This document shows positions 12,511 through 25,514 of a stretch of DNA of 64,000 nucleotides, in pieces. A model generated the notes under the pieces. That model had not been told where the DNA came from and did no database searches. It worked only from the letters and a program-made list of their open reading frames with translations. The position numbers were made by a program, and so were the translations under genes. Position 1 is the first letter of the stretch. The number at the start of each line of letters is the position of its first letter. Source of the DNA: Asterella californica (lineage: Eukaryota; Streptophyta; Marchantiopsida; Marchantiales; Aytoniaceae); assembly GCA_036924285.1 (NCBI GenBank), contig JAYKYS010000010.1, forward strand, positions 11,755,001 through 11,819,000, written 5' to 3'.

Positions 12511-14940
12511 AGCCACACATTTTTGGTTTTCTGTGCTCGATGTCAACGATATCTTTTTGCTCCACCAATTCTTGCTCATCTTCTTTTTTATTATCTGCAA
12601 GCGACCTACTTCAACAAAAGCATGCAGTGCACACTTATTGATATCTTAGGCCTTACTAGTTGTTCTACCTCTTATAGACTCAACAACTTGTGACAACTAT
12701 TTTTGTTCGTCTTCAAAGAGCACGGCTATGTCATGCTCAATGTTGAATTGGACATTAATCGTCGCAATTCTTCATGATTATAATATTGGTTCAAGTCTCC
12801 CTTAACCCATTATAGGTGATCTTTGGACATGAAAGGATTATCATTAAGTTGACTCACTAACTTCGCCTTCCAAATAAGTTCACCATCTTGTCTCGGTAGA
12901 GGAACTTGAGGATTCTACCGTCAAGGTTTTCATTCCGTGATCTTTTTCACATCAAACTGATGTATCTTGAACGAGTTCATTTTCAACAGTTTCTGATATG
13001 ATGTTTTGGGCATAACTTAATAGTGCAAGCTCACCTGTCTCTGTGATTTTACAGGTTGTCACTTACGGCCAAGAATGAAATCTTATTATTTTTATTCTCA
13101 TTTAACTTGAAGAGAGGATTTCCTTTGGAGCTTCTACTTGTTATGATCATGTAAGCTAGATCCAGAGACCTGGTAGCAGAAGTAGCTCATCTGAGAGAGG
13201 AGCTTAGCTCAAAGAGAGCACAATAGCTTTATTGATAGCTAAGCTATTCTCCGCTTGTTTAACAAGTTTTTACCCCCTTTTTTGTCAGTTTTTGGATTTA
13301 GAGAGAGCACTGTGGGAACACGATTTGCAGGCTTATGAGTTGTTTGTTGGCAGGGGTGAAATATCCATCACCACGCTGAAAGGGCATGTTCGTTTTGCAC
13401 TTGTACATACTGTGAGCATGCTATATGCGGTAGAAGACCTGATGTCATTCTCGGACTGGAATTCTCCGACTTCTGAGATTGTATATTTTGATTCAACTTT
13501 TTAACTCACTGTAAAGTTTGCTCTTACTTATGTTGAGAACCCAATCAAATTAAAGAGCCTGAACTTGTCATCGAAGTCTTCTATCACTTGATTTACTTCT
13601 GAAGTTGACATTGACGAAAGGTCCATACTACAAGGCGAGTTCAATCTGTGAACGGATGCAGAGCTTACTGTTCTTACAGTTACTTTAGACGTTAAACGTT
13701 TTCATTATACATCTGCTTGACTTCATTTTGTACATCTGATTTACTGCATTCCATTCGAACAGGTACCATCCCTGCCAAATAGATCTGTAGTACGCGTTCC
13801 CGTTGGTTCCATCCCTCGGTTACAAATGTTCGCTAACTTGACAATTGAAGTGAGAATGGCAGTTCAAATCAATCTCGTACGAACGAGGTTGTGCTTCTTA
13901 AGTCGTCAGTAGTTAATGTAAATGTTCAACAAAGCTTTCAGAATTTATTCAACTGTTATTGTGTAGTATTGACTGTTGAACTCTTGTGGCAAGTGGTAAG
14001 CTGGTAGCTGATTCGAATCCCGATCCTTCATTTCCAGCTGGTCGTATCTCAAGTGTAGCTATAGGGACTCGCTTTTCTACCCAGAGAATATACCTCCCAA
14101 GTGTAAGCCATATTGTGTCCGAAATTTAAGGTCCGCATCTTTTCACCGGCCACCAATTTACATCGGCATGTATCGTTCGGCACTTGACCAAACGCGGATC
14201 CCAACACACTTCGTCATGTCGTTGCAGAATGAGCTACTCCAAGCATACTAACGATGAAAAGATGCAGTACGAGTTGTACGGAAGATGCTGCGATCGAGTC
14301 ATTAGAGACCAAAGCCCGGCACGCACCAAGACCTCTTGCCAGAGACTCCATCCGCGTTGAAATATAAGATATTTCATTATATTTATATTTTATATGAGCT
14401 TTATAAAAGTAAATTATTTGCTTATTATTCAGACACATATTTTGTTTTAAGAATAAGTTATTATTTATTCGAATGTTTTTAGAGTAAAATTATTTCTAAT
14501 AAAAAACAAATAAGGCTATTTTTAATTATTCGTCAATCGCAGGTGGTTGGAAAATTAACACGAAGTGAACTCCCCGAGTGCATATGTCTAAAATCTAAAA
14601 TCACACTTAGTGTATATGTCTAAAATCATGTGCGTTCCAGGACTAGCAAAAAATAGTTTTTGTAAAAGATTTATATTTAAAGTAGTCTTCTTTTCCAAAA
14701 AAATGAATAATAATATCTTATTTTTTATAAATTAATGATATTTTTCTGATAAAGAGTCTAGATTCTAAAATAAAATATAGTATTTTATTTCTATAAATGA
14801 TGTAATAATTAAAAATAAAATTTTACGAATCTCTCAACATAAAAAATTTTGCTAAACTAACAAAAAATACCCTTTTCCTTGGGTGTTTTTCAAAAAGTCA
14901 AGGGAGTGGAACCCCACGATTTGCACGTTAGATAAGAAAA
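12511..14940. other. Gene-free AT-rich stretch
   Basis: Pol similarity fades after about 12.5 kb. The frame at 13232-13504 (90 codons) has no recognisable domain. A tRNA-like D-arm and B-box pair at 13985-14035 is too compressed to be a tRNA. From about 14.35 kb the DNA is strongly AT-rich. The motif gtgaactccccgag at about 14565 recurs at about 17205 within a longer similar stretch. Confidence 0.5.
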
Positions 14941-15085
14941 CGTTTGTTTATGAATGAAAGATTTGAAACAAACATATCTTTGTAAGGAAATATTTGCTTA
15001 TGAATAAAAAACTTGAAATAAACATATTTTGTTAAAAATATTTGCTTATAAATGAACAACTTGAAACAAACAATCTTTTTTAAGA
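14941..15085 (+). repeat. About 50-bp degenerate tandem repeat, 3 copies
   Basis: Three successive units share the pattern tttg(t/c)ttat(g/a)aatgaa...cttgaaa(c/t)aaaca followed by an AT-rich spacer. They begin near 14944, 14993 and 15042. No coding role is apparent. Confidence 0.65.
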
Positions 15086-15477
15086 TAGTGAGATTACGCT
15101 ATGTAATTTCCGGAACTCATTAGTTTCCACTGATACAAGTTCTAAAATAGTGTATTACGGTGTTTACTGCCACGATAACTACTCTAAACAAAAGTTTATA
15201 ATGCTTTACTTGGATAGAAATGATGTATAATTATTAATTATTGTATGAAAAAATATGAACTTTGTAATGACCATGAAAAATGAGAACGAGAAACACAAAT
15301 CTTGATCATTAATTCTATGCATCTTCTCCTCGACTATAATAATGAGAGAGGGGAAGCAAAGATCATCGTAAAGCACGATAGGGATTGAATGCTTCTTTTC
15401 TTAGAGTAATTATTATGGAGTAAAAATCTGTATTACACTTTACTTTAAATATAATTCACATATACTAAATATGTCCA

Positions 15478-15580
15478 TGAGATCGTGAGATTACGTTGTG
15501 TAATCTCACTATCTGATGTATAATCTCACGTCATCAGATCGTGAGATAGCTGTGTAATCCTACGATCTCATTAGATCTGA
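15478..15580. repeat. Cluster of inverted gagattac/gtaatctc motifs
   Basis: Within about 100 bp the sequence alternates gtgagattac, gtaatctcac, ataatctcac, atcgtgagat and acgatctcat, so several overlapping hairpins are possible. Single relatives lie near 15088 (gtgagattacg) and 16608 (gtgagattaca). It may be the core of a small inverted-repeat element; no boundaries were found. Confidence 0.6.
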
Positions 15581-18500
15581 CTATGTAGACATGAAAGATA
15601 TCAAATGTCTCAGTGTTTAACGTGTAGATATTTAAACCAGACCAGCTGAAAATTCTTGCAACCCCTTTATGCATTACTCTGTGTAATGCAATCTTAGTTA
15701 GAGCGTTGTAACCCTTAGAAACACTCTCACATCCTCAAGGGCTTGAACCAAAACAATTTGGACCTCAAACTAATACAAGAGAATCATCCTCACCGGACGA
15801 TAGAGATAATAACGACATCAAAATACACGAGATTCAATATAAAGTCAAGATAATGATTTTGAATTGATCTACGGTGAAAGATACAACAAAAGAAAATAAA
15901 GAAGTCATCACTCGATTGTACTATTTCTCACCAAAGTTCTTTGCAATCCACGCATGATAATTGATCTTTCACCGACAGTGAGATCGAATATCAACCCATA
16001 CGTGATAATGAATGTTGGCTAGAAAGTTCAAGTCCATTCACTTATCAAAATAAGATGTACATAGTCAGGTCTCAATTTTCTCCGTAGGTGACGATCGGCA
16101 GATCACCAGAGTAGGCAAGTCCATCACTCTCCTCATGAACTCTTCTCCAAAGTAATCAACAAACCATTATCAAAAGTGATGGTGATGGATGTAGTGAAAC
16201 TTGATATGCAATGGATTCGAGAACAGAAGATCGAGAACTTGGATCAATCCTCCATCCATGAGTACAACTCTTATAACTCCTCACCCTCCATGTAGAACAC
16301 TAACAAACACCCTCAAAATACCAAGCAAGGAAGAATGTCTCACGAACCCTCGATCCTCTATCTTATATCCAAATGGATGATAAGAGTCATTGAGCTGACA
16401 CTTCTCATTAACATGCGATCTCGCATCTCAGATAATTGTGAACGTGACACCTAACACGCGATCTAACGAGTTACACAAAAAAGTTTGCAGAACATAGAAA
16501 ATTAACAAATAACACGTTCTACGCTAAATTCACATGTTAGTCGTGTCACAAGACGACAACGGTGGGTTGAATCAAAATCGCCATTGCCAAATCTCATGTG
16601 AGATTACACTCTGACCGGAGATAGATCCATCCGCATTTTGAAAATTTATTGCCAAGGAACAATGTGATCCGCGTAGGAGAAACCAAGTGCATTTCCTCCA
16701 TGTCAAAGCCAAAATACTGGACACGTTTGAAAATCACTCTTCGCTCTTAACTTCACGCGTGACTCTCTGTCTTTGCATGCACAACCTTCTGCTGCTCAGG
16801 GTTCAAACAATAAGGACTGCGGCTAAAAGAAGTAGCGCTAAAGTTGCCCCGCTACTTTTTGAATAATTTTGGAACACGGTTTTTGCAATGAACTAATACA
16901 AGTGTGCGAGGAATCGTGTTGTCTAAACTCTGCTATAAGGCAAGGATGCGGTTTATTTCCAAAATGAGACTTTGTTTTGATCTCATAAATCAAAACTATC
17001 TTTTATTCTTTTTTGAATAAAAAGTTACCATCCTTTGTTTTAAAATTTCAGTCAGTAGATTAATAAAAATATCCTTATGTTGTTTTTAAAAACTGAAATG
17101 TAATAAAAAGTAATATTTTTTTGCTAGCTATGGTCTTTTAAATTTTCATTAATTCAATTAAAAATACCCTTTGTTTGGTTGCAGGTGTTTTCAAAGTACT
17201 TCGCGAGTGAACTCCCCGAGACTAAGTGATCACCCGTGGTGCAAATATTTAAACAAGCAAAAATATCTTCTTACAAAAGAACAAAATGAGGCAACCCTAT
17301 GTGTATTACACTACATAATCCTTATTAGTCGTGCTTTAGTGCATGTTTCATGTCTTCTCCTTGGCAGAGTCCTATAGAATATCTAGGGTAATGAACTCTT
17401 AAACGTTCTATGATTATGGGGTTCTATCAAGTGAATTTGAACAAGAAGGAAATTATCTACATTATCTTTGGCAAAGGAACGAGCACTTGATAAAAACACA
17501 TAATTGTTGTAAATACAACCGCTTGAAAAGTTTCTAGAAAAGTAATTTCACACAAAAAAGTATATATAAATATCATATATTATTAATCGTAAAAACACGG
17601 ATACAATTATGCATTGATGATGGATGGTGAATTGCAAGAGTGAAGCATGTCGTGAAAACTTTGAAAAAGTAAAGTTTCGATTTCGAATTTTGAACTCATT
17701 GACCGTTAGCGTTGGTGGTGTTTGGGTTCTCGAGTAGTGGGTGTTTCTAACTACCTTGCGTTGGAAAGAAAGAGAAAGAGCACACATCCATCTTGACGAT
17801 ACTTGTTGTATGGATGCGAGCCCCATGCAAAGCCAGAGAAACCGTCAAAGCCGACCGAACGACCGAGTGAACACTTCCTGCTCTTACACACGTGGGCGAG
17901 CTTCGAGAAAAGTTGTCAGTTGTGCCGGTTGATGGATGTATAGATGGCTGATGTCCTCATTCCCTCCAAGAGAAGAAGCAGAAAGAAAGATGGACCGACC
18001 CAGAAAAAGACAAACGAGAAAAACATAATATGTACAGTGATGAGTTCTCTGACTTAACGGACGGGTCACGAGTCTGTCTTGTCTGGCTCTCTTGGATCCC
18101 TACAAAACTTCCATAATAGCAGCTTGAACCGGTCATGGGACGTTGAGGTAGCCAGCTGGCTTCAGGGATTCCAAAGGAGTCGGAAGAATCTTTAGTAAGT
18201 TTCCCTTCCTTTCGTCGTTCTTGTCTCAAGAGAGAGAATTCACTGTCGATGTTGGAGTTGCTTACCGTACTACGTCTGGTACGTAGTAGTTTTCATAGTC
18301 GGCATTTCCGGCTCTTCTTTCTAGAGTGCAAAGTCTACTATTCCAGTGGGTGGAATCAAGAAAGACAAGAAGGATCCATAAACAGTATAGGCAAGGTGCA
18401 GTTAATTCTCATTATACAATCATTTCAGTATTTTCTTGGTAATCTTATTGTTATTTACTTCATGCGTTTAAGAATTTTGGAACTAGTTATAATGCTAAAA

Positions 18501-19344
18501 GCAGAGGATCATAGAAAGACTAACACTTTAGTTTTTAGCTTGACTTTATATTTGGTTTAGAAAAAGAATATACTAAAAGACAGAAACAGTAATTAACTCT
18601 CAACTTTATTGCTCTATTTATTGTAGTTTCACAAATCAATAAAACGATTTACAAGAACTTCTAAAGATAAATAAGACAGTTAAAATTTCTCCTTTGATAT
18701 ATTAAAGAGTCTTACTATTTCATTTATTCATCATTGTTCTCAACTTAGTTTTGAGTCATGTATATGATGTCAAAGAAAATAAGAAAGAAAACATAGTTCA
18801 GAATTTTCAAATTTCAGAAAATTAGGGAAATTTCATTTCATAGACAATAATATGAAATGTAGAAGTGGGTCCTTTTGCAACGAATGCAAGGACTAAAAGA
18901 AGCATATCCTCGTTGACGACTTCCAAGCGCCAAAGTCTCGTGGCTCGAGCTTTTTATGCTGGCCAGCGAAAAGGAAGCTCTTGAGTTTCCCGTAAACTCA
19001 AGAGTCCCCTGCAGCTTTCAGTTCCCCAGCTGTGCACAAGGAAGAAGATGAACAGACTTTCTTTGCTCTTCCTTGGGATGCGTGACTGTCGTGCCTTGGG
19101 CTTCGCTCTTTGCGTGGTGCTTGTCTGTCTGTTGCACGTTCTGATATCGTATAGTACAGTCGGTCAGATCAGAATCATGCAGCCGGCTCGTCAGTTTTCC
19201 ATCATTCTCGACCCGACCTGTAGCCACGATAGCCAGCAGATGTGTGTCGTTCTATTCTCATGCTTTACTTGCTTGCTTGCTACACATGTTCCAGTGGTTG
19301 TCGCCGTCAAACCCTAGAAATGTGCAACAGTTTCTTATTACTGA
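15581..19344. other. Gene-free stretch
   Basis: No open frame gives a recognisable protein. A segment at about 17160-17290 resembles two at about 14530 and 14868 (aaaaatacccttt, gcaggtg, gtgaactccccgag), so it is likely a dispersed repeat. Composition becomes more GC-balanced between 17.7 and 18.3 kb, and 90-100-codon frames occur there on both strands without any motif I know. Confidence 0.45.
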
Positions 19345-19610
19345 GGAGTGGCATTTTCAGTTTTATCTGTACGACCAACTCTTCCGCATTAAACCTGCTA
19401 ACTGTTCCTGCCGTGAAACTCACTCGTCCGCTCATATCTATCAGTTTCACCTCAACGAGCAACTCTTCCTCACAAAACCTGCTCCATGTTCCTGCCGTGA
19501 AACTCACTCGTCCGCTCATATCTATCAGTTTCACCTCAACGAGCAACTCTTCCTCACAAAACCTGCTCCATGTCCTGCCGTGAAAATCACTCGTCAGCTC
19601 ATATCTGTCT
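19345..19610 (+). repeat. 84-bp tandem repeat, about 3.3 copies
   Basis: Two near-identical 84-bp units begin at 19404 and 19488 (gttcctgccgtgaaactcac). A third, partial unit starts at 19572 after losing one T, and a diverged partial copy precedes at about 19345-19403. The period is a multiple of three, so several frames stay open across it on both strands, which explains the overlapping 79-125-codon frames here. I see no independent evidence that it is translated. Confidence 0.85.
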
Positions 19611-20532
19611 TAAAATGGTGAATAGCTTTGCTCTGTGCTGCACTTCAAATGGCAGAGAGGGATTCAAATCTTTCTACTATCATTAGGAAGCTTCAGACTA
19701 CGAAATGTTGGACCTTTCTGGTTACAGACAGTTATATATAGATTCAGTTCACTCCCGAGGATGTTTCCAGAGCGCATGTTACTATATACCTCTTACTATA
19801 GAATTGTCATGTTTGAAAGGCTTTTAGAGTTGCGACGTCTCCCTGTCGTGGCATATTTTCTATTTCTGGCTACAACTTTACTGCTCGACGTGTGACTCGA
19901 GAAAGCCTCTTGAATGAATGAACGTACCAGATTTCCAGCACCTATGCTTCATGCCTTCTTCTGCCTGCATAGGAAGTACCGTTCTCACTGTAAAGAGGTC
20001 CTATATATAAAGAGGATCCAAAGGTTCCAGAGAGATGGTAAAGCTAAGAGAATAAGAAGACCCTTTCCGTTTCAGCGAGCAACAGCCCGTACTCAGGCCA
20101 GGCCATGCGAGATGAGGTAAATAGGACAAAATGAAAACATCGACAGGGATGATGGTTCCAGCAGAGATCCAAAAAGTTCAAGGTGTGTTTACGGTAAACA
20201 AGGTTTCATTGAAGAAAATCCAGTCAGAGCAACCGAAGAAAACCTTCGGTTCAGCAGATTTCCATACGCATCTTTGTCACCATGTATATTCCTAAATGTC
20301 CCCGACGCTCTATGTACAGAGGTGTACTCCGTGCTGCCACAAGTTATGAGAGCCCTGTTGCAGACCCTAAAACAACTGGGCGGCGTGTTATGAATGTAAC
20401 TGCAATATATAAACAGGTGCAATACCACCAACGCCACAAAAATACATAGGCTACACTGGAAAAATCAATTGCTTTATCTAAAATTGGGGCCAACTTCTTC
20501 CGTTGAGAGTTTCAGCAGAGCGCAGTGCCTCA
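19611..20532. other. Downstream flank of the kelch gene
   Basis: This lies between the 84-bp repeat and the stop codon of the kelch gene (minus strand). It should include that gene's 3' untranslated region. I did not find a clear AATAAA on the minus strand close to the stop, so the end of the transcript is not placed. The plus-strand frames at 19635-19895 and 19914-20120 have no recognisable domain. Confidence 0.45.
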
Positions 20533-23500
20533 TCAAGCCATGATGGGTTGTTGAACGCGAGGTACTTGTACATGCCCAGGATCCATAGTCTGCAGCTTTT
20601 GCTTCACGTCGAAGAGCTCCACCTGAAGTAATGACAGGCCAACTCAGTTGATTCTCGGCTCGACAAAGAATTACTTGCACAAGGATGAAAACAGAATTGA
20701 ACTGCTTAAAATGATGTTCTCGAGTTGGATTACAGCAACTTCCATCAAGGATCTCCGGACACGATCTTTAATATGATAGATATTTACCTGCAAATGGAAA
20801 GCCCTTGTTCGCTCACCGATGAGAACCCCTCTTGTCGAATGCAGCTCCTGCGAACGAGAGGGACCCACGGTGTAAAGGAAATATTTAACTCGTCGATATA
20901 AGACATGAGGTGCATATCTAATTCCGCACTCCCTGGATGTCGTTAACCAAAATGTCAGTTTAAGACATAGTCCAGTAACATTTACCTTTTGGGTATCCTC
21001 CAGAACAGCTCTTAGAACGGAAAGATCCTGTTCAAGCTGCAGGTTTTGAACCCTGGCTTTGTGAGCCGCATTTGAGAGTTCGTCCCGGGTCTTAGCCGAT
21101 GCTGCTAAAGAGTCGCGCAACTCTTTCTGTTCCTTCAAAGCTGCAGCTAACCTCGCTTCTGCCCTTTGACGACTTCTGAGTACTGTCTGGAGCGTCCTCT
21201 CTGCCTCGTCCTTACTTCTCAAAGCTTCAGCAAGCTGACCGGCAATGATTTCACCTTTCCTGATGGAAGCTGCCAACTTCCTTTCGTGATGTCTCCTTAA
21301 TCTTGTAACCTCTGCTGTTCGTTGTTCAGGGGTCTCGGCTTTCTGAAGCTTGGCTAAGATAGTTAACTCGTTTTCTTCGTATTCGGGAGTTGTTCTGTTG
21401 GATGTTGTGGTGGATGATGAGGGCCATCCTGCTGAGATCCAGGAGATGCTGGAATCCACACTCCCTGACGATGCAGCCATGGACTGCTCACATGTGAACT
21501 GTTGTTCTTCGGGTGGACTCGACATAGATGCCTCCGCGTATTCTGGGTATTCTGTACTCCGGAAACTTTCTTTCCGCGGTCTTGTCTTCCTGGGAAAGGT
21601 TGGATGGCTGTGTATGGGCAACGTGCCTGCATCACCAACAGACGATGCAGGACGTACAGATGGAGCTGATACTCGATAATCCTCTGCACTTAGCATGCCA
21701 GAATCTACTGATGTGGTTGAGCTTTGCATATCCCCTCTGATGCTCTGTGCAGTTTCATGCTGCCTCTCTTTTCCCTACCCAGGACAAAAGGGAATCAGGT
21801 ACCAGGTTAGCAACACAACCTAAAGATAGAACACATGAGCTCGTCACGGTAAACAAAGGAAATCCTAACATCTACTGTCTAGACAAATTTCATTAAAGGG
21901 TATGACAAGCAGAGAACACACTGGAGGAAGCTATTATGCTACACCACATTATCGTCCACGGGAGTAACTTCTGGCTAGACAGAAAGCGCAACTTCAAGAT
22001 AAGTACCTCAAGAGTATCCAGCACCACCGAATCTCCCGACTTCACTGACTCCGTGCTCTTGGACATTGAATCCTTGTTAGACTCTTGACTGATAGCATAT
22101 CTCTTCCTCAAAGGGATCAACCCGGAATTCCAGTCATAAAGGTGGTCATCGACGGATGCTCCAGAATGTGATCTGTGAGTAGAAGCCCGATGCTCGAAAA
22201 CGGACACCAGATTGCTTTTGGCAACACTTACACATGCACAGGGCATGCTTGACCCAAGCAAACTTGGTATGGAACCGTGTGAACGCGAAGGTTGGCTCTC
22301 ACGTACAGAAACATGAGATCCTTCTGGAGTTGAAGGAACTCCAAGCAATCCGCCTAGTGTTTTCGGAGCCGGTGACTCTTCTGCATTTGCTAGATACATA
22401 ACTTGGACCTGCATGAGAGAAGGGTTCATCAGTATCCAGGCTAACCATCCGGAGATCCGGCATTGATCTTAAGAAATACCAGAATCAAACAACCGTAAAT
22501 GATTAGCAGTCTCTAACTGTGGAAGGGGAAAACTTACCAAATTGGAGGCATTGGTCCCGCGTCCTCCGAACGCTACCAGGAACTTCTTTTCTTTTCGTTG
22601 TATATAGACAACACTAAGACCCTGCAAGTCATGACACAGAGTAGAGTTACTACTGATATATAACCGACGAGAAATTCCCCGTCATGATATGAGATCCTCG
22701 ACCCTTCTTGTAAACAAGGGAAACCTGACTTAGAATCCAGATCTTTCACAATCCACACAACCTTCTGTATCACTTCTTGTATACTTCGCTGATTTAAACC
22801 ATACAAATAGACTGATATACAGGAAACACTGAGTAATTTGACATAGATGCACAGGTTTATTTTCAGTGGAAGGTATCGACAGAAGTAAGCCACTGACCTG
22901 GTAAGAAGTCACGGGGTCAGGCGATGAAGGTGCAACCACAGACCAAGACATATTTGAAATGTTCAAGACACTGGTTTCCAGAATACCTGCAGCGATGAAC
23001 CGAGAAGGCTCTCAGTCCTGAGTAACGTACAGAAGCCCACGAAAGTAACCTAGCAGGAACTTTACATGTGTGCAACAGAAACGCCGTGAGTTCGTACTGA
23101 CCAGGCACACGGGATTCTCCACCCACGATGTACCATTTATCTCCCACTAACGCCCCTGCGTGACCGGCCCTCGGGGTCGGAGGAAGCCCTCTGGTTTTCA
23201 GTCTTGACCACTCCATCTGCAGGCCAAGGGACCAACTGTGAGTTTACAGAGTAAGTTGCCACCGTCTAGTGACTTCCACGCTATGAGACGACCAAGTGAA
23301 CTTCTGTTCGACGTAAGAGGGAGGAACACGAATTGCAGAGTTCAACGAATCTACAAGCAGAAAACTGTAAGCAGGACCGATGAAGAGCCTGCAACAATCG
23401 GGAAATGTTCGACGAGGCTCTAAAACCCGTCTTGCCTCTGTTGTCAGATTTCTTCGTCATTGACCGAGTTCTACCCACCATTCATTGCAATAGCTTAGAA

Positions 23501-25465
23501 CGTATGATCAAGTAGACCGAATGCTGGATCACACGGTAAGGGCACCCTGTGACAATCGCAAAAACTTACCCTATCAAAATCGAGGGCAAAGATGTCGTTG
23601 GAGATTTTGGATCTTGTGGCTCCACCAAAGACGAGGAGAAACCTATCGTCATACATTTCGGCTATGTGTCTTGTCCGTGGTGATGGACCATTTCCCCTGC
23701 AGGTATTACAGTAAAAATTTCAGACTGAGGATTTGAAGTAAGACCATACTGTAAGTACATTTGGCGATGAGCTGTCAGAATCAATTCCAAAAGCTCATTG
23801 TCCGCTACTTACGTTGTGTGCAGAGGTAGCCACATCAACGACTTCAAATCCAGAATGTGCAGATCATTCAGCTTTCGCCCTTTGCTGTCCTCGCCACCGA
23901 ACATGATTAAGATGGAACCCGCTCGAGTGACTGTCTGGCCGCTACGAGCAGACTGCAAAGGGTCAGACTCCTCAATGTTAGAATTGCGTACAGTCCGTTT
24001 GCCATGGGGGACGATGGAGATAACATTTCTCGCTTGATTGGTCCTCTCGTCTTAGGAGGACCTCGGACGGGACTGAACCGGGAACGTCTCCGTACATCGT
24101 CGGTACTGAACTAAGGAGCTTCTGATCAACCATCCATGGAGAAAAGAAAACACAAATTGAACAGAGAACGAACCGGAATGTCCCCCTTGGTTGCCACCTT
24201 AGTCCAGCAATCCATCTCCAAATCGAAAGACCATGCTGTAAGACAACAAAGAAACGCGTATTAAGAAGATGATCGACGAGCATCGACCCCATTCCTGCGA
24301 TAATGACATACACTAAATGTGATCGAATATATATTAAAAACTGTATCGAACGCAGTGATTAGCAAAAAGAGTGCGCGGTGTTACCGGTCACTTGGTCTTC
24401 CGGAGGCTCCATCTGCCCAGCAATAAGAATGACCGTCTTGCCCCATGGGACCTGATAATCAAAGGCGGTAATTAGATTATAGCACGGGAAGACTGAACCG
24501 CGACTTCGGCAAGTGCCGTTGTTGGCCGATACTGGCCAAAGAATGTGTCTCTTCCAATTACTAAGATCACGAGAAGAAGGTCCAGTGACAGCAGGTTCTC
24601 ACCAGACTGTGGCCTTTACAGTTGGGAAGCCGCTCAGCAGGGCCTGTTTTCTGAGGTAACCCTTTAGAAGGAGCTGAAGCTCCGACCCCGGCCTTAGACC
24701 ATGCAAGCTTTCCCAGATGAAGCATCTATCACAGTCAAGACAGACAATTGAGGTAAGAACTACACGGTCGTTCCCGATTACCATCTTCTTTGATCTGAAT
24801 CTCGTCCGAACACTTGTTGCAGCAGCTAAATGTGAGAAACTGGCTTCTAACCTCGAGTCACTAAACTAGTCTACTCCATGTTCCCACCCAGACACACTGG
24901 ACCAGAATTCGAGTCCAAACACACCTGTACATCGTTGAGCATTTCCGACCCCGTATCCCCTCCAATGACAATTAGCTTTCTTCCCACCACCGCTGCCGCA
25001 TGCTGCATCAACAGCTCGCCCTCGTTAAGTGAAATTACAAGAAGCTGCTTCTCCAAAGCATCATAGTACGAGTTGGCTGCTCAGAAATCAAATAAACTAT
25101 TCGACCTCAGAAACCACGCTTCCAAGACAAAGGCCATGCATTTGGCACTCACATGGAAACGTGGAACCGGTTTATTGCCACGCGCATGAACGCGCGTCCA
25201 AGAATTCTCATTTTCGATTTCTACGAGCTTCTTTCTGAAGCTTGGGCTGAGACTGGTGCCTTCCCCGTCGCTTTTCTCGGCAGATCGCACATCGGGTGAA
25301 GGAGTACTTGTAGTGCTTGAGCTATCTTCCGGCAAATCCTTCTGCGAGATAAACAGATCCAAGATCCATGAGAAGGAGATCAGAAGACACACTGAGACAC
25401 ACCACGAGCCTCTCGAAAGCATTCACAGCTGGCTGGCCACGTAGAGACTGCAAAAGAGTCTCCAT
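20533..25465 (-). CDS. Kelch beta-propeller/coiled-coil protein (At5g18590-like)
   Basis: Fifteen coding exons, all GT-AG and phase-consistent: 25465-25403, 25341-25153, 25002-24925, 24725-24603, 24451-24385, 24235-24174, 23952-23813, 23696-23570, 23216-23102, 22986-22898, 22621-22538, 22408-22007, 21774-20986, 20847-20788, 20622-20533 (TGA). They give 2478 nt and 825 residues. Six kelch blades span about residues 80-380: HAAAVVGRKLIVIGGD (85-100), GKTVILIAGQ (about 155), SILIMFGGED, RFLLVFGGA, DKWYIVGGES (about 310-319) and KFLVAFGG (about 371). A Ser-rich linker (about 390-640) precedes a long Glu/Lys/Arg/Ala coiled coil (about 645-815) with LEDTQKELHSTRGVLIGER. The same blade order and C-terminal coil are known in Arabidopsis At5g18590 and relatives of ACBP4/5, but there is no acyl-CoA-binding domain. 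It is probably a cytosolic or nuclear scaffold; its biochemical role is unknown. The start is the first in-frame ATG after a TGA, with a uORF upstream. One intron has the unusual donor GTTCGT (24173). Confidence 0.95.
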
Positions 25466-25487
25466 GCGAAACGCCAAGGTACTGCAG

Positions 25488-25514
25488 TTAGCGGTATACG
25501 TCCTCGCGTGCCAT
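25488..25514 (-). promoter_or_regulatory. Upstream ORF, 9 codons including stop
   Basis: On the minus strand ATG at 25514 opens a reading frame MAREDVYR ending in TAA at 25488, 22 bases before the kelch start codon at 25465. If the mRNA leader runs through here unspliced, it would be a short uORF that could lower main-ORF translation. An acceptor-like tgcag at about 25481-25485 could instead remove it, so its presence in the mRNA is not certain. Confidence 0.5.

Noticed and set aside
13985..14035. tRNA-like D-arm and B box (tggcaagtggtaagc ... gattcgaatccc)
   Set aside because: Only about 10 bases separate the arms, too short for an anticodon arm, and no SINE body or tail was seen.
20671..21729. 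352-codon minus-strand open frame as a single-exon gene
   Set aside because: It is exon 13 of the kelch gene read through the next donor (20985) and on through the exon 14 region; the splice sites and conserved coil sequence show the true structure.
25343..25422. Hydrophobic N-terminus (signal-peptide-like) on the minus strand before the kelch exon
   Set aside because: It lies in the 61-bp intron between exons 1 and 2; the real N-terminus comes from exon 1 at 25465-25403.
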